NCBI GenBank assembly: GCA_963971425.1
Contig: OZ020518.1
Location: 29,146,770 to 29,210,769 of the forward strand
Reading direction: 5' to 3'
DNA: 64,000 nt
Source: Bryoerythrophyllum caledonicum
Taxonomy: Eukaryota > Streptophyta > Bryopsida > Pottiales > Pottiaceae
This document shows, one piece after another, positions 45,148 through 56,400 of the stretch. Within the stretch, counting starts at the first letter, position 1. Each line of letters starts with the position of its first letter. The position numbers and the translations under genes are program-made. The notes below the pieces were generated by a model. The model searched no databases. It was not told the origin of the DNA and was given only the letters and a program-made list of their open reading frames with translations.

Positions 45148-46124
45148 ACATTTGATTAGATGATGTATATCATTATATTTGTAATAATATGTATTGATGG
45201 TTGTCTTGGATACATATATTGAGGTAGTGTTAAAAATAGATTTTTTATAACATTTTGTTTTGGTCAAAAAGTAAGTAGGTTGAAATAATGAGTTTTCTAA
45301 AAGATTTGTTTCTAAAAATATTTTGTCTAAAAATATGTTTTCTAAAAATAGATTGATATTTATTTCAAAAAGATTCGTATAAATTCTTACTTTCATTAGA
45401 ATTTCTATTTTTAATAAGTATATTTTTGGCGCCCTTGAAGGGCAACCAGCCGGCCAGACGGACATCCCCGCTTCAATTTTTTTTCTTCTACACATTCTCA
45501 ACAAACTTCTACTCTTTAATCGCAAACTCTTCTCATCTTTATATATATCAAGTTTAATTTTACTATTAACTTTATTTTTATCCCTATAATTTGTATTCCA
45601 ACTTCTATTTTTAGTATGTATTGTTTTGTTTTTAGTATCTTTTCTGCTTATTTTTAATCTAGAATTTGTGTTTCTCATTACTAATTTGGTTAATTTTTCA
45701 TCCCTTATTTTATATTTTCTTAGGAAGCATATTCTATTTTTAGTAATGTTGTTTGTTGCTATGTTCTTATTATTTGTATTCTTATGATAATGGTTTTCTA
45801 CCTTACCCTTTATTTTCTTCTTACATATCCTCTCCGATTTTATTCTTTTATTTTTAATATTACTTGCTCTATTTGAAACCTTTGAAATTTTATAAGTATC
45901 TATCTTCTTCCTATTTAATTTATTATATCTCTTTTTACTCTCTTTGATTTTCCTATTTTTAGCCATTTTAATATTCCTTGTCTTTTGATGGTTTTTGGGT
46001 TTAGATTCCCTTCTACCCTTATGTATCTTTATTACAAAATTTCCATTATTGTTTTCATTATTATTGTTTCTTTTTTTGTTATATGTAGTTATGATACTTA
46101 TTTTCTCTTTCCTTTTATTATTTA

Positions 46125-46508
46125 CTAGTGGGGTACCTGTGTCCTCCGGACACAACATTTTTTTGTGTTGAGTCCCCACCTCCCTGTCTCCTAGCCCTTT
46201 CCCTCCAATCCATCGTCCCCCCCTCCTTGTCCCCCGTCCCCACCGTCCCCGTCCCTCTCCCCGTCCCTGCCCCGCATCCCCATCCTCGTCCCCATCCTTG
46301 CCCCGTCTTTTTATCCAAAACCCTAACTTTTAGCTTTTAGCTTTTCATTTTATCCCAAACCCTAAATCTTAGCTTTTAGCTTTTCATTTTATCCAAAATC
46401 CTAACTTTTAGCTTTTCATCCAAAAGTGTTTTTCATCGGCACGTTCATCCAAAAAAATCGTTTTACATCCAACGAGTTCTTCATCCAAGGTTCTATTATA
46501 ATAAGAGA
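46125..46508 (-). mobile_element. Short Helitron (384 bp) inside LINE A ORF2
   Basis: Read on the minus strand, it starts TCTCTTATTATAATAG after an A and ends with the hairpin GTGTCCGGAGGACAC, a short spacer and CTAG before T. This is classic Helitron terminal structure with A/T insertion and no duplication. The interior is GC-rich (GTCCCC runs, 46180-46280) and TTTTAGC-rich. Excising it joins two Lys/Asn-rich segments of ORF2 without a stop. It is non-autonomous. Confidence 0.8.
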
Positions 46509-47334
46509 TTCTCATTCCATCTTTTCTCTTATTCCTTTTATTTTTTATTTTGGTTTTGATACTTTTGTTTTTTGTTTGTATATTTAATCTATTCCTTTGA
46601 TTAATTATATCCTTTTCATTTATTTTTTTGTTTGTTTTTATTTTATTACCTTTTCTTATTTTTGTTTTATATACTTTCTTTGTTTTATTTCCTTTCTTTA
46701 GTTTTATTTTATTTCCTTTGTTAGTTATATCTTCTCATGTAGTTTTTCTTTGTTTTTTAATATTCTTCTTAGTATTTATTTGTTTTGAATCATTTCTAAT
46801 CTTTGTTTTCCATATGTATTTCATGTAAGTTCTAAATTTTTTATTTCTCTTTGTATTTTTTACTTCTTTACTAGGTTTAAAATTTTTCTTATTTTTTGTG
46901 TTTGTCCTTTCTTTTATTTTGTGATTTTGGAGTTTGTTGCTTGATTTTTGATTTTGAGTATATTTGTTTTTGATGATATACCTTTTGGATGTATTTTGTT
47001 TAACAATCGAACTTATTATTTTCTTCATCTAAGTCAGATTTTTGACATTTTCTTTGTAATTTTTGTCACTGTTTTGGTCACTTTCTTTGTATTTTTTTGT
47101 TACTGTTTTTGTCACTTTCTTTGTATTTTTTGGTAATCTTTTGTATAATAGCGTTGGTAATCTATATTACCTTTTTATTACATATCTTTTTTGTTTTTTG
47201 CCTATATATTGTCCTCCTCCTATATACTCTATCCTCTACATCTCCCTTCAGCCATATTCTGCTAACAATGCCTCTGCATTTGCTGAAATTCTCCTCAATC
47301 CTATTTCTTAGTAATCTGTCTTTATTTTGTAAAC

Positions 47335-49194
47335 TTAGTATCGCCATCTTCCCTGCTCCCGTCTCTTTTCCTGCCTGCTACGATTTGTTTCCTGCACAAA
47401 CTCTGAATTTCCTTGTAACATGTCTGCAGGTTGTTTTGATATGTCAGTTTTCCAATCGTGGTTGAGGTAGTGCACAAAAACGTCAACTGCTGAAATGCAA
47501 GCTCTAAGTTGTTTCTTCACTTCCTCCATCTGCATTTGCATCGCGTTCTGCAACTAGTTTGTCAGTTTCTGTGCGTGGATGTTGGCCTCCTTCACAATCT
47601 CCTCCTTGAAGACTCTCAGCTCCTCATGCATCTCTTCTTTCAGTTTCTCGTTCCCCTTGTTCACTACTTTCTCCACCAAATCTGCAATTTCACCGTGTGT
47701 GATGCTGCCCCTCTTCTCCTTTGGTGCGTTCTGTATAGCCTCCAACGTACTCACAATAGCTATTGCAATGTCTCAAAACCCAATTTTTTCCTGCTCTTCT
47801 CTGGTTGGTGGTAGTGTACCTTCCAAGCTACGAGGGTGAGGTGTGAAACTTACGTGTTTCCCCAGAATCTCCTTCGTCTTGCCTACCCATTGTCGATAGA
47901 CGATGGGGTTCAAACATTGGATGTTTGCTGCTCCCTTGTGCAGATCTCCAACTTGTCCCGAAAATAAGAACGTCAGAATGTTCTTCTCTCCCATTGTTGC
48001 CTCAATAGACAGCTTTATATCTTCCACTTTCTTCATCTTGTGTAATCCGTATAGGCACAACATTGTTGCATTCTTCTTCTTCAGCTCTTCCTTCGTAAGT
48101 CCTTCTCCTCGAGCGCCTCGTTCAGCCTTTGCGATTTGTGGTGTAATCACGTGTAACAGCTCGTTTTTGTACGGTACCATATATTGGATTATCTTGTCGG
48201 CCTGTGACGGAGTTGTAGCAATCAGCCAACCCCAGGTCTCCCCTTCGCTCTTCTGCACGCTAGCGATCTCATAATCGTGTCCTCTTCTGAAGCTCTCCCT
48301 TAGGACATCTCTTTGTAGGTCAGCTGCGGTTACTCCCTCCACCTTCGTATTCTCTATCTTTGCAGATAGTAGGGAATTCCTTGCGATTGAGTCCCAACTT
48401 TTGCATACCTTCCCCATAATTGCCAGATCATGATCCAAATCCAAAATAAACGGTCTGGTACCTTTCGGGAGGGCAATTCCGTTGACTCTCGGGTGTTTCA
48501 GGTGGAGTTTGATCATTCCTGGCCAAAACTTCTGCTTACTGCCTTTCACCTTCTCTTTGCATGGGATCCAGACTGGTTCTGCCATGTTCTCCCCGACTTC
48601 TATCTCCATCTTCTTCAATCGTTCCCTGGTCCTGCTGAGTATTTCACCGTGTGTGAAATCGGTGGCTGGTTTTACAAAGAAAACAACAACTTGATAATCC
48701 AGCGACAGCCCGCTAGCATTTTCCACCTCTGTCTCGATAGGTAGTTGTGTCACATTGTAGTGTTGTCTTCCTTTGCCGTCCGGTCGCTCCAACGGGTATA
48801 GTTTCTGTGGCACATGGGGGAATGCCACTTTCGCAGCATTGTGAACTTCTTCTGCTTCCGCCCTTGAAAATCCCTGCTTCACTTTCTCAGCCATGCTTTT
48901 ACTCCTCACTCCTTCTCCTTCAATTCCTCCTTCCTTCATTGCCAACTGCTCCGTTGCTACAAACCCCAGCCAGAATGCTTTCGGTGTTTCCTGGATTGCT
49001 GCAATGTTCTTCTTCCTTTTGCTGCCACTGCCTCCGCTACCTTCCTAGATTCGCTTTGTGTGTTGAGTCTCCAACTCCGTCACCCTGCAATCTTGAGCAT
49101 CAGCATCCACCATATTCGTATCCATCGTCTTCCCGGGTGTGATTTCGGTCATGATTGCGTTGTGCACTGCTTTGCCCCTGTTCGCCATCTGCAT
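47335..49194 (-). pseudogene. LINE A ORF1 protein
   Basis: A 620-codon frame from ATG 49194 to TAA 47335-47337. It is interrupted by TAG (49045), TGA (47773) and TAG (near 47551) but by no frameshift. It aligns with LINE B ORF1 through AFWLGF, HYNVTQLP, GKVCKSW, ANIQCLNPIVYRQW and PHPRSLEG. The C-terminal 130 residues (EKVVNKGNEKLKEEMHEEL and following) have coiled-coil character, fitting ORF1 self-assembly. It overlaps ORF2 by 13 bases. Function by analogy is a nucleic-acid-binding chaperone. Confidence 0.82.
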
Positions 49195-49975
49195 AACGGT
49201 ATTCTTGTATATCATTTCTGTGTTTCTTTTGGAAAACTTGATGTTCAAACTACTAACTAACTTTTGCTTCCAATCTGTTCCCTTCTGCGCGTGCATAGGG
49301 GCTGTACACAGATTGTTGGCTCTTCTTATCTTACTTAATCTTGATCTATTTAGGAAGTTTGACCTAATTTTTGTATCTTCGATCCTTGCTATGATCTTCT
49401 TTTCGAATGTAATGAGCAAAAATGAAATTAGGGTTAAATACTTATCTGTGTAGGGTTGTTCGAAAATCTCTTCTCTCAAGACGCTCGAACTGTTCTTCGC
49501 GATTTCCAGATTTCCACCAGCGCTTGATTCAGTGTCCTTTGGTGTACTCGACGTCGCTCTTCTCTCTTGCAAAGCCCATAAACAAATCGCCCAAGTCGCC
49601 GACGGCGAGTGCAAAATTCCTGAATTCAGATCTACAACTGTTTTGCGTCTAGGGTTTTAGATCTGGACAGCAGCGCTTTCAGCAATCAAAATCTTCAGCT
49701 ACAGATAGTTTCTAGTCCTTCAATGTTGGATCTGAGCTCTATTACCGAGCCCGCTCTATCAGATCTACAAGATTCAGCTCCAACTACTCAGATCCTCATT
49801 CCACCACCATCAATTATCTTCACTACAATGTGTGCATTCGTGATGCGGTTTGATCACTCCTAACACTATTACACACACAGATTACAATCACAACATCGCT
49901 ACCACACCAGATCTGATCCCTATCCGCGCCTTACTCCTCTCTCCATTTCCATATACACACACATATACAAAGACC
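49195..49975 (-). promoter_or_regulatory. LINE A 5' UTR
   Basis: Sequence between the right target duplication and the ORF1 ATG. It contains several CAGATCT words (49626-49910), as in LINE B, but no obvious tandem array. It presumably includes the internal promoter. A frame extends upstream of the chosen ATG to about 49614 but has no LINE B counterpart. Confidence 0.55.
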
Positions 49976-49988
49976 CGTAAGTCATGTA
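49976..49988. repeat. LINE A target-site duplication, right copy
   Basis: Exact repeat of 7123-7135 (CGTAAGTCATGTA), marking the 5' end of minus-strand LINE A. Confidence 0.9.
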
Positions 49989-50428
49989 CAATTTAACCTT
50001 GATTATATCACCCTTTGTTGATAAAACACCTTGATATTATCATCCAAAACCTTGAAACCAATTTCCCTAGCTGAAAACTCCCTTGTTAATATCCCTATCA
50101 CCCTTGACAATATCACCTTTTTAAAAAAAGTAGTGTAAGTGTGACAATAACAAGATGGACATATGGATAAGTGATCAGATGGATGATATAGGGCCTATTA
50201 TCCAAGCTTTTGAATTTATTTTCTAATAAAGCATCAAATTCTCATCTTTGTTAATCAAGATTTTGATTTTTGACCTTTTAATATAAAGCATTGAGTTCCA
50301 ATCCTTGTTATCAAGCTTTTGAATTTTTATTCTTTTACTAGCAATTGGCGCTTGCTTTGCAACGCATTAGTCCAACCATTTTAATGTAGATTTTATATTA
50401 CAAACTTTATAAAAAAAATGTAACATGA

Positions 50429-50535
50429 TTCACTGCACGGTCGACTGCAGCGTTTTTGTAGTTCACTGCACGGTCGACTGCAACGTTTCTATAGTTCACT
50501 GCACGGTTGACTGCCTGGTTGATTGCTGCATGGTT
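50429..50535. repeat. 33-bp tandem repeat, about 3 copies
   Basis: TTCACTGCACGGTCGACTGC begins at 50429, 50462 and 50495, then degenerates to 50535. Function unknown. Confidence 0.85.
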
Positions 50536-51138
50536 CACTGCGTAGACTATGATTTTAGTAGTATAATAGGCCCACAGGGAAGGTTGAGGAGGACGTGAAG
50601 TACACCAGCCTCATATGACTTGAACTGCATATTGAAGAAATCAAAGAGATTGTTTGCTTTCCACTACTTGGGCTATAACTTTCTTGTAAGGTACTAACCT
50701 CGTACTGACTAGCAAATGTTCCAAATCTCCTTGTGATGTTTGATGAATTTTGTGTCAATCTCTTTTATATATTTTGGTGTCAATCATGACGTTGTTGAAA
50801 TTGATGTCATTTTGACCACTCATTTTGAAGGGAAGAGATTTTTAATTCGAGTGATTTGTTCATGTTGGTGTTTTTTTCTGAGAGCTTTTGGATTGAGATT
50901 TTGCAATGACGGGGTTGATAGCAATGTTATGAGGAAGAGATCAATTGAGGTGTAATATAATACAAGGTGTGACCTATTTTGGATTCTACTTTCATCTTTG
51001 TTATTTTGTCTTTTGTTATTTTTATTTTTGTTTCTACCTTGGTTTTTGATAATATCACATTATATATAAATTTTCTAAATGTGACATTATCAAAGATATC
51101 GCACCTTGCTGATATCACACTTTCCAGTAAAATAGGAT

Positions 51139-51775
51139 GTGATATCATCAAGGTTAGACTATAAACATAAGCTACATTTCCTCCCCGGAATCTAGGAAGG
51201 GTATTGAAGGGAGCGATATTGGGTCGCTTGTTGGTTTTGGGTTTTCTACCTTATCTAGGCTTCATCTTGTTGATATCTCATGTTTTAGTAAAACATGGTG
51301 TGATATCATCAAGGTTAGACTATAAACATATGCTGCATTTCCTCCCCGGAATCTACGAAGGGTGTTGAAGGGAGCGGTTTTGGGTCACTTATTGGTTTTG
51401 GATTGTCTACCTTATCTAGGCTTCATCTTGTTGATATCATACGTTTTAGTAAAACAAGGTGTGATATTATCAAGCTTAGACTATAAAAGCTACATTTCCT
51501 CCCCATAATCTAGGAAGGGTATTGAAGGGAGCAATATTGGGTCACTTGTTGGTTTTGGGTTGTCTACCTTATCTAGGCTTCATCTTGTTGATATCACACT
51601 TTTTAGTAAAACAGGGTGTGATATCACCATAAAACAAAGGGTGTGATATTATCAAGGTTAGACTGTAAACACAAGTTACATTTCCTAACCGAAATCTAGG
51701 AAGGGTATTGAAGGGAGCGGTATTGGGTCGCCTGTTGGTTTTGGGTTGTGTACCTTGTCTAGGCTTCATCTCTCT
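51139..51775. repeat. Tandem array of about 160-bp units, 4 copies
   Basis: Units begin with GTGATATYATCAAGSTTAGAC at about 51139, 51300, 51461 and 51643 (the last after a 25-bp insertion). Each contains CATTTCCTCCCC, TTGAAGGGAGC and ACCTTATCTAGGCTTCATC, and ends TTTTAGTAAAACA. GATATCACAC and GTGTGATATC words form inverted repeats at unit junctions. Confidence 0.9.
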
Positions 51776-53427
51776 CGGTGAATGCATCAAGTGGAAGTGG
51801 AACGGGCAACGGGGAGTGCTGTCTGTGCCGTCTCGCGTCGTGAAATCGTGTCTGCGGCCTGAATCGGATGCGAGCTGCGGCAGCCACGGCAGCCACGGCA
51901 AGGCCCACGTCCTAATTCACCAAGCTCGACTCTCCTTCTCGAGCGACCAGAAATCAGTAATCTCATGGAAAACCATGAGGGAAGCTCGAGCCCAATCCGA
52001 AAGTTTTTCAGGGATGGCATGCCAGGAAGAATGAGAATTAGACGTCCTCGGAGGCGAGGGTGGTTCACCGATTCGTGTGCTTGGTTGACATGAAGCGGGG
52101 AGCTATCGTGTCAGTCCAGCGGAGTTGATATCACACACAGATGCACACACACTTTCCGTTCCGTTGTGGCGGATGGTTGGTCGGACGGTGGATGAGTTTG
52201 TGTTTTCAGTTCTTAACCTACTAACTTACTGTAGTTTTCCATGGCATACGCTGTGTCGCCGCTCGTGACAGGTGAGTCGGAGAATTATTTTTAGGAGACT
52301 GTACTGGGCCCCGTCGCCCGGTCCCGCAATCTGGGACTTTCCGTGGCCTGAGACGTGAGGGAGCTTCAAGGCAACGGGCCCATTTGACCTCCTATCCCCA
52401 AGCTTTTTGCCCACGCTCTCTTCACACGGTGCATGCGTTCTGCGCTTCTGCCGTTGCCTGCCACTCTGTTTTTGCTTTCCGCCATGGCTCGTTCTCTCTC
52501 TCCCCATCTCCCGCTCCAGATCTGAATTTGTTAGGCGTGTCTGCTTCCGCAGTCTCTTTCTTCAAGATTGTAGGGTTCCCCAGGTTATGGTGTCGCCCAT
52601 GTTGTTGGCAGGCCTGGCTGCTGCACACATGCCAACCAGCTTCACTTCGTCCAGATTGTGGCGCTTCAGCTCGTTCTTTGAGAATGGCTTCTTCTGGATG
52701 TGGCATTGATCTCCTCGTTTCATCCCATGTGCCTTTTTGGAACGTCTTTTAGGTGCGATTGCTCTCTTCGTGACTCCGCCTGCCTTCATTCCTGTTCAGG
52801 AGTACCAGAAACTTTCTTTCGTTTAGCGAGAGTGGTCGAATTGCGATCCGGTAGTAATTGCTGGGGACGAGATCGGCCGCACAACATAATCTGGGGTTTC
52901 GCAATTATAAATAAACACTTTCATACTATGCAATTGTTGGAGTAGGTGCTCTGAGAATTGGATTTGTTGCTGTTCGATCTCCCGGACCCTGAGGCTTGTT
53001 GTGCTTTCTTGGTGCGCAATGCAGCAAAATTGCGTATATTGTGTGGCTTGCCTCAATAGCTTTGTATAGCGTTTTGGTCGTATCGGTTTTGAAAGGGTAG
53101 TACTCGGTGAAGTGCGGATCGAGCACAATCTGGGGTTGTGATTTCATCCTCTGGATTTGAGGTCTTTTTTGTTCAAGGGGCCAAAGGTTGAGTGCATTGT
53201 TTCCGTCGAATTGCGAGCAATTTCATCAATTATGTATTGTTCTCCCTCGTGATTTTGCAGGAAGCGAAGGATGTGCGTGGATGGCTCGTTAAGCTGGAGA
53301 GCTACACTCCTCTCGATGTTTCTTTTCTTTAATTGAAGAACATGCTTTGAACCGAATTTTGAAATCGTCACCGGTCACGCACTTGAATCTGGATGTAGTC
53401 TAATTACAGGAAATTTCCCTCCGCATC

Positions 53428-56400
53428 ATGTCTTGGGTCACGGGTTGGAAGAGGCAGGTGGACGCGTTCCACCTGACCCTCGGCTATGGCGATCAGGTCC
53501 AATCGCGCAACGCGGGGTTGCTGAAGTCAGACAATGCGGGGCATCCTTTGAAGTCAGACATCGGGAGCGACCTTCTGTCGTCATGCCGATTTCGTGTTCA
53601 GCTCGACTGGTCTGCAGGCGACGACGAAGATCAAGTGGTGCTGAAGCTTCAGTCCCAGATCATGGTGACACTCCCTGCCCCGCACGATGAAATCCACGTC
53701 TCGCTTGCAGTTGCACCACCAACATACGAGGAATCCGAAACTCATGTCGAAAATGAAGAATGCGACAGACGCATTCAAGTCAGAATGGAGGCACAAAAAC
53801 AGCGGGAGCTTCTGCGAGTAGTGTCGTTGTCGAGGACAGTGGGTTCAGCACCATCAGCAGATGGACTGGGTGTGTTGACTCGGGTGCTTGTCCCCGCATC
53901 CTCTGTTGAGCAGCTCACAAAAACGACCGTTTCGGAGGAGCTTCTCGGCTACAGTCAGAACTATCGGTCCATTACGATCCTCAACCTCTCCAATTGCTTC
54001 CTCACCGTAAGATCATCCTTCTCGTTTCATTGTTTGCAATAGTCAATCATTTCCCGAGCATCGTGATCGTCATTTAGGCTTAGTTCTTGTGATGCACTCC
54101 TTAGGACATCAATTACACATCCTACGGCATTTGCGAGATTTAAATTGCGCGAAATTAGAATTTCTACCATGATTTAATTATGTTGCTCAGGATGTTGTAG
54201 TTATGAAACTGCAGGTCGTGCCTTCTGAGTTAATGAAGCTACCTTTGCTGGAGAAACTATACCTCGACAACAACAAGATCACACTCCTGCCTCCAGAAGT
54301 TGGTCAGCTCACCCGGCTGCAAGTGCTTCAGTGTGACCACAATGCACTTGTGTCTGTTCCAGGTATTCTGCAATGTCTGACCATCTTCTTTACAGTAGAC
54401 TTGAAGTCAGCCGTTGTCCATAGAGAGATTGGCTGAAACCTACCTTGTGTTGCAGCCGAGCTTCGGCAGTGTATCGAGTTGGTGGAACTTTCACTCGAGC
54501 ATAATAAGCTGGTGCGCCCTTTGTTAGACTTCAGGTGAGCATAGAGAAACCTTCCTGATTGCTTACGGAGGATGCTTGTACCTTGGTTTGTGGAGCTTCG
54601 CCTAGGATTTGGGCCTGGCATTTGTGCCGATGGAGGGCCTAATTGTGTGGCTGTCTTATCAGGGCCATGTCGAAGCTGCGCATATTACGACTTTTTGGCA
54701 ACCCTCTGGAGTTTCTGCCAGAAATAATTCCTTGCACTAACTTGCGTCATTTGTCACTTGCGAATGTCCGCATCGAGGGCGATCAATCTCTTTCTACCAT
54801 CAAGGTGGATATCGAGGTATGGTTTTACAGTTTCGTCTTCTAGCTTAACAGAAATCACACTGCCAAGGTGAAAGTCGTGAAAATAGTGAATCTTGTGATT
54901 GAATCCTGTTACAACATGTTGATGACTTTTCCTATCTTGCTGCAGGAAGAAACGGCTTCATATTTTGTTGCCTCAAAACACAAACTGAGTGTGTTCTTTG
55001 CACTCATATTCCGATTCTCGTCGTGCCAGCATCCTTTACTAGCATCTGCTTTAGCGAAGATGGCACAAGATGATAGCAATCGGGCTGTCATTGGCAAGGA
55101 TGAGGGCGCGCTACGTCAACTTCTTAGCATGATGCTTAGTGACAATTCTCACGTGGTTGGTTATGCTTAACCTAAATATTAGTTCGTGACCGCATTTAGG
55201 TTGTGACATATGTACTGTTGTGATAAAGTCAAGGCGCATACTTCACTTGCTATCTATATCCTGGTGGTATGATAATCATCTTCTGGTGTTTTCGCATGTT
55301 GTAGGTGGATCAAGCGTGCATTGCATTGGCATCTCTGGCAGTAGATGGAGCAGTGGGGGTGCGCTTGATGCGAGCTGATTTGGTGCAAGCTATTGAGATG
55401 GTGTTACGCAACACCACCAGTGAAGAGGAACTGCTTATCTCTGTTTTGCAGGTCCTAATGAACTTGGCCTTTACATCTGATGCTGTGGCAACCCGTGTTC
55501 TCACAAAAGAAATACTCAAGCGACTGAAAATATTGTGTGTCCATCGAAGCAATGAGGTTAGTGTACAGTTTTTTCATTGGTACGATGTCATTGTTCAACA
55601 TGTGACATGTTTGCTTCAACATGTCATTGATCAGTAGATATCCGTGAGTGTGTTTGAGACAAAGCGTCTTATCATAGAGATAAAATATTAGGGCTACAAC
55701 ATATAGAAGCAGCTCCTGTTGTAACTTTTCAAGCCCTGACAAGTTAGGTGACCTCTTGTGGGGTGTTATGAATATGCAGGTGCAGCGATATGCCCTGCTG
55801 ACTGTAGGCAACTTAGCATTTTGCTGGGAGAACAGACGCACCTTAGTGGCATCTGAAAGTCTCAGAGACCTCCTGCTACGTCAAGCTACTGGTACCAATT
55901 CATTAGTCTGTAAAGCTGCTGCCCGAGCATTGGCCATTCTAGGTATGGAGCTGGAAAAACATTTTAGATCTCACTCTCACTGTGGTCCTCGATCATGGTG
56001 CGATTGTTAAGATTGCGATTTTTCTAAAGTTTGGTTCTATTAATGTCATCGTATGTCCATTTAATATTCCATGGAGACCGAGTTTTTCAATTCAGTGCTT
56101 ACTGCATGCGAATGAATGCTTGTGAGGTTACTCAGGTCAAGGTTATGTATTCAGGTGAAAATGAATATCTGCGTCGGGCCGTACGTGGTCGGCCAGTCTC
56201 CAAACGAGGGTTGCGCATATTATCTATGGACGGTGGGGGCATGAGGGGAATGGCCACTGTACAAATGCTGAGAAACATCGAGCTGGGAACAGGGCGACGT
56301 ATTCATGAGATGTTTGATCTTATCTGTGGGACATCTACTGGTGGAATGCTTGCTGTAGCTTTGGGTATCAAGCTCATGGACCTTGATCAATGTGAAGACA

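Larger units (their letters stand above)
40684..47347 (-). pseudogene. LINE A ORF2, 5' part: 2A motif, endonuclease, RT
   Basis: The N-terminal two thirds of LINE A ORF2. It starts at ATG 47347, which overlaps the ORF1 stop (TAA 47335-47337) in another frame. The first 700 residues are Lys/Asn-rich and interrupted by a Helitron. GDIETNPGP (45147-45121) precedes the apurinic-type endonuclease (WNAATLN near 44480, GDFNRD near 44010, SLIDGFYI, NSDHAPI). The RT (42602-41481) shows YIDFKNAFGS, QGDTLSPYLF and AYADDLA. The connection domain ends at 40684, where the TIR element enters. Frameshifts near 44440-44120 and others, plus a Trp to TAG change near 40740, inactivate it. It continues at 10145. 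Confidence 0.88.
7136..49975 (-). mobile_element. LINE A: full-length non-LTR retrotransposon, interrupted
   Basis: LINE A is an autonomous-type, now defective, non-LTR retrotransposon read on the minus strand. It is bounded by an exact 13-bp duplication (7123-7135 and 49976-49988). Its 42.8-kb span falls to about 11.9 kb after removing the TIR element (10146-40683 plus one 4-bp duplication) and the Helitron (46125-46508). That is almost the same length as LINE B (11,971 bp). The order in sense is 5' UTR, ORF1 (49194-47335), ORF2 (47347-40684 continued 10145-7579), 3' UTR with hairpin and (TTC)4 tail. ORF2 carries a 2A-like motif, apurinic-type endonuclease, reverse transcriptase, RNase H and a Cys/His motif. 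Several frameshifts and stops make it inactive and older than LINE B. The clade was not assigned. Confidence 0.9.
49989..53409. other. Intergenic region upstream of the phospholipase gene
   Basis: Contains the 33-bp and 160-bp repeat arrays annotated separately, and many GATATCAC/GTGATATC words from 49990 to 52140. From 51780 the GC content rises, as in a promoter/5' UTR region. A good donor CAG/GTGAGT at 52271 and an acceptor TTACAG at 53409 suggest a 5' UTR intron of about 1.1 kb ending 18 bases before the ATG. This is inference. No other gene is supported. Confidence 0.5.

Noticed and set aside
51787..52752. Overlapping 90-120-codon frames upstream of the phospholipase gene
   Set aside because: GC-rich sequence with frames open on both strands and no domain; more likely promoter and 5' UTR.
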